DNA of 64,000 nt. Origin: Roseiflexus sp. RS-1 (GTDB taxonomy: Bacteria; Chloroflexota; Chloroflexia; Chloroflexales; Roseiflexaceae). Below are positions 45,387 through 55,220 of the stretch, piece after piece (positions within the stretch are counted from its first letter, which is position 1; every line of letters begins with the position of its first letter). The DNA lies in assembly GCF_000016665.1 (NCBI RefSeq), contig NC_009523.1:4773501-4837500 (forward strand). The letters are read 5' to 3'. The notes beneath the pieces were generated by a model that was not told the origin of the DNA, made no database searches, and worked only from the letters and a program-made list of their open reading frames with translations. A program made the position numbers and the translations under genes.

Positions 45387-45439
45387 ATGTTCGACAAAGC
45401 TTAGTCATCGTGTCCTATCGAAAGGATGCGGTGTGTCTC

Positions 45440-45815
45440 ATATTTAGAGCAGTTCCCACAGAGGTTGAACCAATTGGACAAGGTTGAACGCTCCCAGAAT
45501 CGCGCTCCCCCCACAGCGACCGAAATGAATGTCGGTCTACGCTCTGCCGGAAACGGGCGCCTCGCGCGACACGGCAAGCGGGCTTCGCCCTGGATAGCCG
45601 AGGGCTTATCGTAGGCGATAGGCACAGGCGATAGGCGATGGGCGATAGGGTCACCGTTGGAGTTCGCATTACGCGCAGGCAGGCTGTGCCTCGCCTGGAA
45701 GAGGGCTTATGGTCTTTGCAGAAATAATCCGTCATAGCCCGCGCAGGCGGGCTTCGCCCTGGATAGCCGAGGGCTTTAGCCCGACGGCAAAAGGCGCATA
45801 ATTGCTATAAATGCT
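45440..45815. repeat. Composite repeat region with MITE-like element copy 2
   Basis: 45446-45575 matches the element at 22792-22963 in inverted orientation, about 90 percent by eye, including AGCAGTTCCCA end and the CGAAATGAATNTCGGTCTACGC-type core. After that it diverges. A 30-base direct repeat (GCGGGCTTCGCCCTGGATAG start) occurs at 45568 and 45744. A short GGCGATAGG-type array lies at 45610-45650. ATTGCTATAAA near 45798 may be the far terminal repeat. No gene in 45273-45847. Confidence 0.65.
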
Positions 45816-45847
45816 CAATCTCCATCAGCCCGCTCCTTCGCGCGGCG

Positions 45848-47692
45848 TCAGTGCTCCAGATGGTAGGGCACGCTGGTCACAACCTTGCCTCGGCTGAAGA
45901 AGAGCGCAGCTTTGAGTTGTAGCCCGGTTTGATTGTGCAGGATGTACTGCCACCATTTCGACGGTACGAATTCCGGCAGGATGATCGTCAGCACATCGTC
46001 GTCGTAGCGCGCCTCAACCTCATCGATGTACTGGAGCAGCGGTTGCATCAGTGAGCGGTACGGCGATGGCAGAATGACCAGCGGAATGCCGCATCCCCAC
46101 TCGTTCCACTTGCGCCTGATTTTTTCGGTGTTTTCGGGATCGAGATCGACATACACCGCCGTCACATTGTCGGGCGCGATCGACAGCGCGTACTGGAGCG
46201 CCGGAAGCATGCCGCGATGGACGCCGCTGATGAGCACCAGCGCGGTGTGACGGCGTACCGGCGATGGACGGGGCGCGTCCGCCAGCGAGAGTTGCCGGGC
46301 GACCGCCTGATAGTGTTGGTGAATGTTCAGCAGCACTGTCACCATCAGCGGGATCAGCAGCAGCACTGCCCAGGCGCCTTCGCGGAACTTCGTGATTGCC
46401 AGCACCAGCATCACGATGCCGGTCATCACGGCGCCAGCGCCGTTGATCAGCGCGCTGCGGCGCCAGCCTGGCGTCCGGAGTCGCCACCAGCGGCGCACCA
46501 TGCCTGTTTGTGAGATGGTGAAGGAAATAAACACGCCGACGGCGTAGAGCGGCAACAAAGCCTGTTCGCGCGCGTGGAATGCGACTACCAGGATCGATGC
46601 GATCAGTCCAAGCACAACGATGCCGTTGGAGAAGACCAGTCGGTCGCCGCGCTGGGTGAACTGGCGCGGGAAGTAGCGATCACGGGCAAGGAAGTATGCC
46701 AGCCGCGGGAAATCGGCGAATGCGGTGTTCGACGCCAGCACCAGGATCGCCATGGTTGCGATCTGGAGCAGGAAGTAGAACGGAGAGCCGGCGCCGAAGA
46801 TTGCGCGCGCCAGTTGCGAGTTTGCCGTTTCCGGCTCGCTGCTGCCGTCGGGAATGATGTGGTACGCATTCGCCAGCACGGTGATGCCGAGAAACATAGC
46901 GATCAGCAGCGCCGCCATGATTGCAAGGGTGATCGCAGCGTTGCGCGCTTCTGGTTTTTTGAAGGCAGGGACGCCGTCGGCAATGGCTTCAATGCCGGTC
47001 AGCGCCGTGCATCCGGCGGCAAATGCGCGCAGTATCAGAAACAGGGAGAGCGCTCCGACGCCGTCAGCCAGGTGCGGCGTCGCTGGCGGCGGCGCGGGGG
47101 TCACATGCCCGGTGACGATGTTGAACAGCCCTGTGCCAATCAGAAGGAACATGCTGGCAACGAAGGTGTATGTCGGAATGGCGAACATCGCGCCCGATTC
47201 CTTGACGCCGCGCAGGTTTGCCAGGCTGACCAGTCCGATCAGTCCGACTGCCAGTTCGACGCGGTATGGTTCAAGCATGGGCCAGGCTGATGTAATCGCC
47301 GCCACGCCCGCCGACATACTCACTGCGACGGTGAGAATATAGTCGATCAGGAGCGCCGAGGCTGCGGTGAGCGACGGGATCGTTCCCAGGTTCTCACGCG
47401 CGACGATGTAGGTGCCGCCTCCCTGCGGGTACGCTTTGATCGTCTGCATGTAGGAAAATGCGACCGTCATCAGCAGGACGGCAATGCCGAGCGCAATCGG
47501 TGTGGCAAGCCAGAGCGCGGCTGCACCGGCCGCCGAAAGCACGATCAGGATCGCTTCGGTGGCGTATGCCGTCGATGAGAGCGCATCGGAAGAGAAAACC
47601 GCAAGCGCCAGGCGCTTGGGCAATCGTTCGTGGACTAACTGTTCGTTGGCGAGCGGCTGGCCAACGACCAGACGTTTGAGTTCGGCAATCAT
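45848..47692 (-). CDS. KimA-like APC-superfamily (potassium) transporter
   Basis: 614 residues, about 12 membrane helices plus a soluble C-terminal region of about 150 residues. Beginning RLVVGQPLANEQLVHERL, with FSSDALSSTAYATEAILI, AYPQGGGTYIVARENLG and SALLIDYILTVAVSMSAGVAAITSA, it follows the B. subtilis KimA (YdaO) pattern, a proton-coupled K+ importer inhibited by c-di-AMP. Start placed at ATG 47692; the upstream frame is rejected. Amino-acid permease function cannot be excluded. Confidence 0.8.
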   Translation of the reverse strand: MIAELKRLVVGQPLANEQLVHERLPKRLALAVFSSDALSSTAYATEAILIVLSAAGAAALWLATPIALGIAVLLMTVAFSYMQTIKAYPQGGGTYIVARENLGTIPSLTAASALLIDYILTVAVSMSAGVAAITSAWPMLEPYRVELAVGLIGLVSLANLRGVKESGAMFAIPTYTFVASMFLLIGTGLFNIVTGHVTPAPPPATPHLADGVGALSLFLILRAFAAGCTALTGIEAIADGVPAFKKPEARNAAITLAIMAALLIAMFLGITVLANAYHIIPDGSSEPETANSQLARAIFGAGSPFYFLLQIATMAILVLASNTAFADFPRLAYFLARDRYFPRQFTQRGDRLVFSNGIVVLGLIASILVVAFHAREQALLPLYAVGVFISFTISQTGMVRRWWRLRTPGWRRSALINGAGAVMTGIVMLVLAITKFREGAWAVLLLIPLMVTVLLNIHQHYQAVARQLSLADAPRPSPVRRHTALVLISGVHRGMLPALQYALSIAPDNVTAVYVDLDPENTEKIRRKWNEWGCGIPLVILPSPYRSLMQPLLQYIDEVEARYDDDVLTIILPEFVPSKWWQYILHNQTGLQLKAALFFSRGKVVTSVPYHLEH

Positions 47693-47895
47693 ATACTTTT
47701 TGTTGCCCTTCGCTACGGAGTGCGATGGGATTGGGTTCCGACGTGAGTTGTCAAATAAAAACGGTCTGCGCTGCGGGGATCTATCGTCGCCGATCACCGC
47801 GCGCCGACCGCGCTGTTTACTTTCCGAATACTGGTTTGGGCGTCAGGGACGCCGAAGGTTGCTTCCTCGCTTCAATGTTTTATGATAGCGCCAGA

Positions 47896-47924
47896 ATCAT
47901 AGCACGCAGGACGCTCCCTATCAA
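47896..47924 (-). promoter_or_regulatory. Putative kimA-like promoter with about 200-nt leader
   Basis: TTGATA (47924-47919), 17 bases, TATGAT (47901-47896) on the minus strand. The transcript would have a leader of about 200 bases before 47692, containing a GGCGTC-CCT-GACGCC hairpin. I could not match it to the ydaO c-di-AMP riboswitch. Confidence 0.55.
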
Positions 47925-47958
47925 GAGTGGAAACAGATCCTGCGCAGTGTTGGTATCG

Positions 47959-50895
47959 CTACTCTTCGAGAACGTCAGCCAACACCCCGGCAAGGTGATC
48001 GGCGCGTCTTCCGGTTCCATCGGCGATCTGCTGGCGGCAACTGGTTCCCATCGCCACAATCGTCGCGTCGGCAGGCAGCGAACGGATAGCCGGGAAGAGC
48101 GCGCGCTCGCCGATCTTCTGTGAAATGACGTAATGTTCCACTTCGTAGCCGAATGAACCCGCCATGCCGCAGCATCCGCTATCGACTTCATGCACCTCCG
48201 CGCCGGGGATCATGCGGAGGAGCGCCAGCGCGTGCTGGCTGCCGATCAACGCCTTTTGGTGGCAATGACCGTGGAACAGATACCGGCGCGGCGCCTGATC
48301 CGGTTGCTTGAAACGCAGCGTCGCGCGACCGGTGCGAACCTCACGCGCCAGGAATTCGTCGAACAGGAACGACATCTGCGCCAGTGTTGCAGTGCGGGGA
48401 TCGTCCAGCAGGTCGGGATACTCATCGCGGAAGGTCAGGATGCAACTCGGTTCAAGACCGATGATCGGAATCCCGGCGGCGGCATACGGTCCCAGGGCGT
48501 CGATCTGACGCTGCGCCAGCGCCCGTGCTTCCTTCAGCAACCCCTTCGAGATCTGCGGACGCCCGCAGCAGACGCGGCGCGTCGGCAGGAGTACGCGGTA
48601 CCCTGCCGCCTCCAGCACGTGCACCGCAGCCTGCGCAACGTGCGGGTCGTTATAGTCGGCGAATGTGTCAGGGAAGAGGACGACCGAAGGACGATCGGCG
48701 CCGACCGGCGTCGGTCGTTTCTCGAACCAGCGATGGAACGGCTGATCGGCGAATGGCGGCAGACGACGGTGGCGGCTGACGCCGATCAGCCGTTCGGTGA
48801 GCCAGGGGACGAATGGCAGCGCCAGTGCGCGGTTCGCCAGCGGCGCAATCCGACTGCCGAGTTCATTGATGGTGCGAATGCTGCCGAACAGTCGTGATCG
48901 CAGCGGAATGCCGTGGCGATCATAGTAGATCGAGAGCCACTCGGACTTCAGACGGGTCATATTGACCCGTGACGGGCATTCGCCGGTGCACCCTTTGCAC
49001 TCCAGACACAGGTCCATCACTTCTTTCATGCGTGCGCTGGTGAGCGCATCGAGCGGAAGCGCTCCGGAGAAGACCATCCGCAGCGCGTTGGCACGCCCGC
49101 GGGTCGAGTGTTCTTCGTCGCGCGTCACCATGTAACTGGGGCACATCGTGCCACCCGCCACTTTGCGGCACAGACCGTTGCCGTTGCACAACTCGACCGC
49201 ACCGACAATGCCGCCGGTGTCGCTGAAGCGAAAGTGGGTATGCAACTGGATCGGATGATACGATGCGCCATACCGCAGGCTGGCATCCATCGGCGGCGCT
49301 TCGACGATCTTGCCGGGGTTGAGAATGTCGTAAGGGTCGAACGTATGCTTGATCTCGCGAAAGGCTTCGTAGAGGGTATCGCCGAATAACTCGCGGTTGA
49401 ACTCAGCCCGCAGCATCCCGTCGCCATGCTCGCCGGAGAGCGCCCCGCCGAATTCGATCACCAGGTCTTTGATCTGTTCGGCAATTGCGCGCATCTTGCG
49501 CACATCCCCCGCGTCCTTCAGGTTGAGGAGCGGGCGGGCGTGAATGACGCCAACGCTGGCGTGCCCGTAAAAGGCGACCCGCACCCCGTGCGCGTGGCAG
49601 ATGTCGCGGAACCGGCGCAGGTAGATGTTCAATCTCTCTGGCGGAACCGCGGAGTCTTCGACAAACGTTTCGGGTTTCAGGTCGGGTGAGAGCGACTGGA
49701 GCAGCGGCAGCCCCGCCTTGCGCACTGCCAGTACTGCGCGTTTGCGCTCAGCAGTGAGCACAGGGGTCATTGCCTGGTAATGCCCCCGCAGACGCTGTTC
49801 CAGGCGATCCAGATGCGCGCGCACGTCATCGCCGGTCTCGCCGAAGAACTCCACCTGCAACAGCGCACCCGGCGTTCCCTGCACGAACATCGCCAGATAC
49901 TGCGCGTATTCGTGCGACTTGCGCGTCAGGTCGAGCAGAATATCGTCCATCAATTCGACGGCGGCAGGTTCGCACTCCAGGCAGGGAACCACTGCATCGA
50001 GCGCAGCGTCGAGCGTGGCAAACTCCAGAATCGCAATCGCGGTATGTTTGGGACGGGGAACGAGGCGCAGCCGCGCCGCCAGCACGATTGCCAGCGTGCC
50101 CTCCGAGCCGACGATCATGTTCGCCATGTTGAACCGTCGGTCGGGGGAACGCGAACCGAACATAATACCGTAGCGGGTCTGTCCCTCTTCGACGACTGGC
50201 ACGAACGCATCGAGATTGTAGCCGCCGACGCGCCGCAGCACTTTGGGATAGCGACGCGCAATCTCGTCGGCATGGTCGTGCGCCAGACGCGCAACTGCGC
50301 GGTAGATCCGTCCTTCGAGTTCGGGGTTGCTCAGCCTGGCACGCAATTCCGTTTCATCGAGCGGTCGGAAGGTGGTGATACTGCCATCGGACAGCATCAC
50401 CTTCAGTTCCAGCACGTGGTCGATGGTTTTGCCGTAGACGAGTGAATACATACCGGACGAGTTGTTGGCGATCATCCCGCCGATGGTTGCGCGGTTCGAC
50501 GGCGAAACATCGGGTGCAAACATCAAACCGTGCGGCGCCACTTCTGCATTCAACTGATCGAGGATGATCCCCGGCTCGACCCAAGCCCACTGTTCGGCGA
50601 CGTTGACCTCCAGCAGGCGGTTCATATAGCGAGTAAAATCGAGGTGGATGGCGCGCCCCACCGCCTGCCCCGCCAGGCTCGTACCGCCGCCGCGCGGCAG
50701 GATCGGGAGGCGACGGAGGCGCGCCAGGCGCACGACCGCTGCAACGTCCTCTTCGTCCCTGGGTAGCACCACCCCCAGCGGCTCGATCTGATAGATGCTG
50801 GCATCGGTCGCATAGATAGCGCGCGAGATCGCATCGGTGTGCACATCACCCTTGACGCATTCACGCAATTCAGCAGCCAGATCGGCGTAATTCAT
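47959..50895 (-). CDS. FAD-linked and Fe-S oxidoreductase, YdiJ-like (GlcD-GlpC fusion)
   Basis: 978 residues. N-terminal FAD-binding (PCMH) domain with LPRGGGTSLAGQAVG and NRATIGGMIANNSSGMYS, then the FAD-oxidase C domain with GEHGDGMLRAEF. This is followed by Fe-S ligands (LCNGNGLC...CPSY; CLECKGCTGECPS) and two CCG-type motifs (RVCCGRPQ; DSGCCGMAGSFGYE) plus HGHCHQKAL. The fusion matches E. coli YdiJ-type D-2-hydroxyacid dehydrogenases. Candidate substrates are D-lactate, D-2-hydroxyglutarate or glycolate; the sequence does not decide. Confidence 0.88.
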   Translation of the reverse strand: MNYADLAAELRECVKGDVHTDAISRAIYATDASIYQIEPLGVVLPRDEEDVAAVVRLARLRRLPILPRGGGTSLAGQAVGRAIHLDFTRYMNRLLEVNVAEQWAWVEPGIILDQLNAEVAPHGLMFAPDVSPSNRATIGGMIANNSSGMYSLVYGKTIDHVLELKVMLSDGSITTFRPLDETELRARLSNPELEGRIYRAVARLAHDHADEIARRYPKVLRRVGGYNLDAFVPVVEEGQTRYGIMFGSRSPDRRFNMANMIVGSEGTLAIVLAARLRLVPRPKHTAIAILEFATLDAALDAVVPCLECEPAAVELMDDILLDLTRKSHEYAQYLAMFVQGTPGALLQVEFFGETGDDVRAHLDRLEQRLRGHYQAMTPVLTAERKRAVLAVRKAGLPLLQSLSPDLKPETFVEDSAVPPERLNIYLRRFRDICHAHGVRVAFYGHASVGVIHARPLLNLKDAGDVRKMRAIAEQIKDLVIEFGGALSGEHGDGMLRAEFNRELFGDTLYEAFREIKHTFDPYDILNPGKIVEAPPMDASLRYGASYHPIQLHTHFRFSDTGGIVGAVELCNGNGLCRKVAGGTMCPSYMVTRDEEHSTRGRANALRMVFSGALPLDALTSARMKEVMDLCLECKGCTGECPSRVNMTRLKSEWLSIYYDRHGIPLRSRLFGSIRTINELGSRIAPLANRALALPFVPWLTERLIGVSRHRRLPPFADQPFHRWFEKRPTPVGADRPSVVLFPDTFADYNDPHVAQAAVHVLEAAGYRVLLPTRRVCCGRPQISKGLLKEARALAQRQIDALGPYAAAGIPIIGLEPSCILTFRDEYPDLLDDPRTATLAQMSFLFDEFLAREVRTGRATLRFKQPDQAPRRYLFHGHCHQKALIGSQHALALLRMIPGAEVHEVDSGCCGMAGSFGYEVEHYVISQKIGERALFPAIRSLPADATIVAMGTSCRQQIADGTGRRADHLAGVLADVLEE

Positions 50896-51003
50896 CAGGG
50901 AGCATCCTTTCCGGTTATGCCCGGCAAACTGTTCAGGATCGCCAGAGGCGTCGATGGGGCGACAGATGTGCCGCGCTGTGCGCGGCGAGCGTGCATCGAC
51001 GCA

Positions 51004-52518
51004 TCACGCTTCCTGAAGTTGCTGTTGCAGAAGATGTTTTTGCACCTTGCCAAGTGCGTTGCGCGGCAGCGTTGCAGCAAAAATGACCCGACGCGGTTTT
51101 TTGTAACTCGCCAGGCGCGCGCGGCACCAGTCGATCAACTCCTGTTCCAGCCCGTCGCGCGGTTGCGCTGTCGGCACAACCACCGCCACCACCTGTTCAC
51201 CAAACTCCGGGTCGGGCAACCCGACAACGGCGACTTCGGCGACGGCGGGGTGGTCGAGCAGCACTTCCTCGACCTCGCGCGGATAGATATTGTACCCGCC
51301 ACTGATGATCAGTTCACGGGCGCGCCCGGTGATGACAAAATAGCCATCGGCGCCTCGCCAGCCCAGGTCGCCGGTGTTGAACCACCCATCGGCATCGAAC
51401 GCTTCGGCGGTCGCCTGCGGGTTGCGCCAGTATCCGGCGAACACATTCGGACCGCGCACCTGAATTTCGCCAATGACGCCATCGGGGATCGGTTGACGGG
51501 TGCGCACATCGACAATCCGCGCTTCCTGACCCGGAAACGGCATGCCGACTGTTCCGGGGCGACGTTCGCCATCGTAGGGGTTGGTCAGATTCATAATGGT
51601 TTCGGTCATCCCGTAGCGTTCCAGGATGCGTTGACCGAACAGTTCCTCGAATTCGGCGAAGGTTTGCGGGGTGAGCGGCGCCGAACCGGAGACGAACAGG
51701 CGAACCGTATCGACGCGAAACGGCGCTCCTTCTGCCAGTCGCCGCCGCGCCTCGGCGATCAGGCGGGTATACATGGTCGGTACGCCAAAGAACATGGTCG
51801 TTTCGCCGCGCGTCAGGGTGTCGATCACGTCGGTCGCATCGAAACCGCGCCGCAGATCGACCGTGCTGGCAGTGAAGAGGGCGCCGTTCAACCCCACCCC
51901 AAGACCATGAATGTGGAACAGTGGCAGTGTCAGCAGCAGCCGATCCTGTTCGGTCCAATGCCAGGCGCGTGTAACCGCCGCACTATTCGCCATCAGGTTG
52001 GCGTGGGTGAGCATCGCTCCCTTGGATCGTCCGGTTGTGCCCGATGTATACCCAAGGAGCGCAATATCGTGCGGTGCGGGCGCAGACGCCCAATCCGGCA
52101 TATCGCCCGTTTCCTCCAGCACAACCGCGTCGGCGCGAATGGTTTGGGCGTTTTCCTGCGCCTGGCAGACCAGATCGGCGTGGGCCTGATCGCCGACAAT
52201 GATCACGCGCGCCTGGGAGTCGCTCAGGATATGGCGCAGTTCGGTGTGACGATACTGCGTGTTGATCAATACCACAATTGCGCCGATCATATGAGCGCCC
52301 AGGTATGCAGCCACGAACGCCGGGCTGTTCTCCAGGTAGAGTGCGACGCGGTCACCGCGTTCAACCCCAGCGGCGCGCAGGCGGGTCGCCCAGCGGGAAG
52401 CGGCTGCGGCAACGGTAGCATAGGGGTAAGCGCGCCCTTCAAACAGCAGAAATGGACGGTGCGGCGCATGCGCCACCGCCCGTTGCAACGCCGCGATGGT
52501 TGTTAAGATTTCTGTCAT
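51004..52518 (-). CDS. Acyl-CoA synthetase, MatB-like (malonyl-CoA synthetase)
   Basis: 504 residues, the usual MatB length. AMP-binding motifs: LLGYTSGTTGRSKGAMLTH, RYGMTETIMNLTNPYDGERR and GWFNTGDLGW, with C-terminal catalytic Lys in LPRNALGKVQKHLL. LPLFHIHGLGVGLNGAL and the TETIMNLTNPYDG stretch are typical of malonate/methylmalonate ligases. It activates a dicarboxylate to its CoA ester using ATP. Divergent from a CoA-transferase gene with 139 bases between starts. Confidence 0.78.
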   Translation of the reverse strand: MTEILTTIAALQRAVAHAPHRPFLLFEGRAYPYATVAAAASRWATRLRAAGVERGDRVALYLENSPAFVAAYLGAHMIGAIVVLINTQYRHTELRHILSDSQARVIIVGDQAHADLVCQAQENAQTIRADAVVLEETGDMPDWASAPAPHDIALLGYTSGTTGRSKGAMLTHANLMANSAAVTRAWHWTEQDRLLLTLPLFHIHGLGVGLNGALFTASTVDLRRGFDATDVIDTLTRGETTMFFGVPTMYTRLIAEARRRLAEGAPFRVDTVRLFVSGSAPLTPQTFAEFEELFGQRILERYGMTETIMNLTNPYDGERRPGTVGMPFPGQEARIVDVRTRQPIPDGVIGEIQVRGPNVFAGYWRNPQATAEAFDADGWFNTGDLGWRGADGYFVITGRARELIISGGYNIYPREVEEVLLDHPAVAEVAVVGLPDPEFGEQVVAVVVPTAQPRDGLEQELIDWCRARLASYKKPRRVIFAATLPRNALGKVQKHLLQQQLQEA

Positions 52519-52578
52519 ACACCACTCGCGCTGAAACGATCAGGTTCCGGGTGTCCGTGAACGGACTGTCAGGTTGCG

Positions 52579-52599
52579 TACCATGCGGCATGGTATAAT
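52579..52599 (+). promoter_or_regulatory. Extended -10 promoter with overlapping palindrome
   Basis: A 17-base palindrome TACCATGCGGCATGGTA (52579-52595) directly overlaps an extended -10, TGGTATAAT (TATAAT 52594-52599), reading toward the CoA-transferase gene. A repressor bound here would block the -10. Good -35 not seen. Confidence 0.55.
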
Positions 52600-52657
52600 A
52601 CTACGCAACAAGAGACATCGCCAGAAACTGCGCCATGGTTGCGCTTGTGGGGAACAT

Positions 52658-53848
52658 ATGCCCCTGCCGCTCGAAGGATTGCGCGTCCTCGATCTGAGCC
52701 GCGCACTTGCGGGTCCTTTCTGTTCCATGATGCTCGGCGACCTTGGCGCCGATGTGATCAAAGTCGAACAACCGGGTATCGGCGACCACACACGCGCCTG
52801 GGGACCGCCATTCGAAGGCGGTGAGAGCACCTACTTTCTCAGTGTCAATCGCAACAAGCGCAGTCTGGCGCTCGACTTTCGCGACGAGCGCGGCGCTGCA
52901 GTTCTTCGCCGCCTGATCGCCAGCAGTGACGTGCTGCTGGAAAACTTCGTTCCCGGCACACTGGACCGGCGCGGGTTCGGTTACGATGCGTGCCGCGCCA
53001 TTCGTCCTGATCTGGTGTACTGCTCGATCTCCGGTTTCGGTCAGGTCGGACCGGACCGAGAGCGCGCCGCGTATGATCAGATTGCGCAGGGGTTGGGCGG
53101 CCTGATGAGCCTGATCGGTGAACCCGGAGGACCGCCGATGCGGGTTGGGATTGCAATCACCGATATTATGGCAGGAATGTTCGCGGCATATGCCATTCTG
53201 GCGGCGCTCTACCACCGCGCGCGCACCGGCGAAGGGCAACGGGTGGATACGTCGCTCCTGGAAGGGCAACTGGCGATGCTGACCTATCAGGCGGGCAACT
53301 ATTTCGCCACCGGTCGCGCACCGGAACGACCGGGCAATCAGCATCCATCGATCGTGCCGTATGGGGTGTATCGCGCCGCCGATGGCTATTTTACGCTCGG
53401 CGTCGGCACCGATGATCTGTGGCTGCGCTTCTGTGATGCGCTCGATCTTGCCGACCTGCGTGATCATCCCCGTTTCCGCACGAATGTGGCGCGCCTGGCG
53501 CATCGCGCCGAACTGAATGCGCTGCTCGAACCGGTGTTTGCGTCGTTGCGCGTTGCCGACATCGAGCAAAGATTGAATGCCGCCGGTGTGCCGTGCGGCG
53601 CGGTGCACGACCTGGCGCAGGTGTTCACCGACCCGCAGGTGCAGGCGCTGGGGAGCGTCGTGACCATCGAGCACCCGACCGCTGGCGCGATCCGGGTCGT
53701 TGCTCCACCTTACCACTTCTCAGCGACCCCGCCTGCGATCCGTCGTCCGCCGCCGCTGTTGGGGCAGCATACCGACGAGATCCTGGCGGAAATTGGCTAC
53801 GAACAGCACGAGATTGCGACGCTCCGTTCGATCGGCGTGGTCGCATAG
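52658..53848 (+). CDS. Family III CoA-transferase (CaiB/BaiF)
   Basis: 396 residues from ATG 52658 with GGGGA upstream. Signature LRVLDLSRALAGPFCSMMLGDLGADVIKVE and the catalytic Asp in VGIAITDIMAGMFAAYAI; family folds as interlocked dimers. Chloroflexi use such enzymes as succinyl-CoA:malate and mesaconyl-CoA transferases in the 3-hydroxypropionate bi-cycle, but similar proteins also act on oxalate, glutarate or carnitine; substrate not determinable. Placed opposite the MatB-like ligase. Confidence 0.85.
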   Translation: MPLPLEGLRVLDLSRALAGPFCSMMLGDLGADVIKVEQPGIGDHTRAWGPPFEGGESTYFLSVNRNKRSLALDFRDERGAAVLRRLIASSDVLLENFVPGTLDRRGFGYDACRAIRPDLVYCSISGFGQVGPDRERAAYDQIAQGLGGLMSLIGEPGGPPMRVGIAITDIMAGMFAAYAILAALYHRARTGEGQRVDTSLLEGQLAMLTYQAGNYFATGRAPERPGNQHPSIVPYGVYRAADGYFTLGVGTDDLWLRFCDALDLADLRDHPRFRTNVARLAHRAELNALLEPVFASLRVADIEQRLNAAGVPCGAVHDLAQVFTDPQVQALGSVVTIEHPTAGAIRVVAPPYHFSATPPAIRRPPPLLGQHTDEILAEIGYEQHEIATLRSIGVVA

Positions 53849-53868
53849 CGTATCGAAAGGAGAGGACG

Positions 53869-54357
53869 ATGACCGAGCGACAGGGACTGTTCACCGTGCA
53901 GACCAGCCTGTACCTTTCGCCTGAGAATCGGGCGCGCCTGGAACACCTGGTGCGGGAGCGTCGCAGCAATCCCCCCGATGTTGTTTCGCAGATCCTCGCG
54001 GAACACCCCCTCTCGCAGTTGTCGTCGGATACGGACGGCGCGGATGGAGAACCGATCCATATGCGCATCTATCTCACTCCCGAACAGCGGCAGGCATTCG
54101 AGACCTACCTTGCCACGCATAAAACCACACTTTCCGCGCTGGTTTCGCGCATCGTCGCCGATCACCTGGCAACCCTGCCCGTGCCGCCGCCTGCGCCGCC
54201 GCCGCCCCGCCCCAAGGCGGACCTGGCGAAGCGCCGCGCGGATCTTGCGCGCCTGAAAGCCCGGCGGGACGAAGCCGGGAAGGATGCGCCTGCCTGGTTG
54301 CACGCCTACATTGCGCAAATGGAGGCGGAACTGCGTCGTCTGGAGCGTGAGGCGTAG
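53869..54357 (+). CDS. Unrecognised small protein with two similar helical motifs
   Basis: 162 residues from ATG 53869 with AAAGGAGAGG upstream. Two related segments ([17 protein letters not shown] and [17 protein letters not shown]) each followed by an SQIL/SRIV helix resemble short ribbon-helix-helix or CopG-like units; then a Pro-rich linker ([10 protein letters not shown]) and a charged coiled tail ([18 protein letters not shown]). DNA-binding is possible. Stop and the tlyA start overlap by one base. Confidence 0.65.
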   Translation: MTERQGLFTVQTSLYLSPENRARLEHLVRERRSNPPDVVSQILAEHPLSQLSSDTDGADGEPIHMRIYLTPEQRQAFETYLATHKTTLSALVSRIVADHLATLPVPPPAPPPPRPKADLAKRRADLARLKARRDEAGKDAPAWLHAYIAQMEAELRRLEREA

Positions 54358-55160
54358 TGGCAAAGAAGGTCCGGCTTGATCATCTGCTGGTGCAACGTGG
54401 GCTGGCAGAGACGCGCGCCCGCGCGCAGGCGTTGATCCTTGCCGGTGAGGTGCGGGTAGATGGCGTCGTCCGCCTTAAGGCCGGCGAACTCGTACCTGAG
54501 GATGCCGGGATTGAACTTGCTGGCAAACTGCCGTATGTCAGTCGCGGCGGGTACAAACTGGCGCACGCGCTCGATGCCTTTAATCTTTCTCCGGCGAATT
54601 TCACTGCACTCGACGTCGGCGCTTCGACCGGCGGCTTCACCGATGTGCTGTTGCAGCGCGGCGCGGCGCGTGTGTATGCAGTGGATGTCGGGTATGGCTT
54701 GATCGATGTGCGGTTACGCCAGGATCCGCGGGTGGTTGTGATCGAACGCACCAACATTCGCTACCTGGAAGCGTTACCCCCCCTCGAAGGCTCGTCTGAC
54801 CCGGTCTTCGCCGATTGTGCCACAATCGATGTATCGTTCATCTCACTGAAACTGGTACTCCCCGCTGTGCAGCGCCTGATCCGCCCGGATGCCTGGATCG
54901 TCGCACTGATCAAACCGCAGTTCGAAGCAGGACCGGCGCAGGTCGGGAAGGGCGGCGTCGTGCGCGATCCATCGGTGCATGCCGACGTGCTGCGTCAGGT
55001 GTTGACGTTCTCTGCTGCGATTGGCGTGCAACCGCATGGTCTCACGCGCTCACCCATCCTGGGACCGGCAGGGAACGTCGAGTTTCTGGCGTGGCTTGGC
55101 GGTACAGGACCAGACCTCGATATCGAGCGAGCGATTGCAGCAGTGCTTGAGAAACCATAA
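54357..55160 (+). CDS. tlyA: TlyA-family rRNA 2'-O-methyltransferase
   Basis: 267 residues starting at GTG 54357. N-terminal S4 RNA-binding domain ([20 protein letters not shown]) and a FtsJ-like SAM-dependent methyltransferase domain ([44 protein letters not shown]). It methylates rRNA ribose in ribosomal subunits; the haemolysin name is historical. Confidence 0.92.
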   Translation: MAKKVRLDHLLVQRGLAETRARAQALILAGEVRVDGVVRLKAGELVPEDAGIELAGKLPYVSRGGYKLAHALDAFNLSPANFTALDVGASTGGFTDVLLQRGAARVYAVDVGYGLIDVRLRQDPRVVVIERTNIRYLEALPPLEGSSDPVFADCATIDVSFISLKLVLPAVQRLIRPDAWIVALIKPQFEAGPAQVGKGGVVRDPSVHADVLRQVLTFSAAIGVQPHGLTRSPILGPAGNVEFLAWLGGTGPDLDIERAIAAVLEKP

Positions 55161-55177
55161 CCTGTCGAAATGACGAA

Positions 55178-55213
55178 CACGCTCCCGTAGATTGCCGCAT
55201 CTGCGGGAGCGTG
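55178..55213. terminator. Bidirectional hairpin between tlyA and the giant surface-protein gene
   Basis: CACGCTCCCG ... CGGGAGCGTG, a 10-bp stem with a 16-base loop between two convergent stops. Both genes could use it. Confidence 0.6.
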
Positions 55214-55220
55214 AATGTGC

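Noticed and set aside
47693-47890. ydaO-type c-di-AMP riboswitch
   Set aside because: Conserved ydaO core segments could not be found by eye.
50839-52506. 555-codon plus-strand frame
   Set aside because: Antisense to the MatB-like ligase, which has all AMP-binding motifs.
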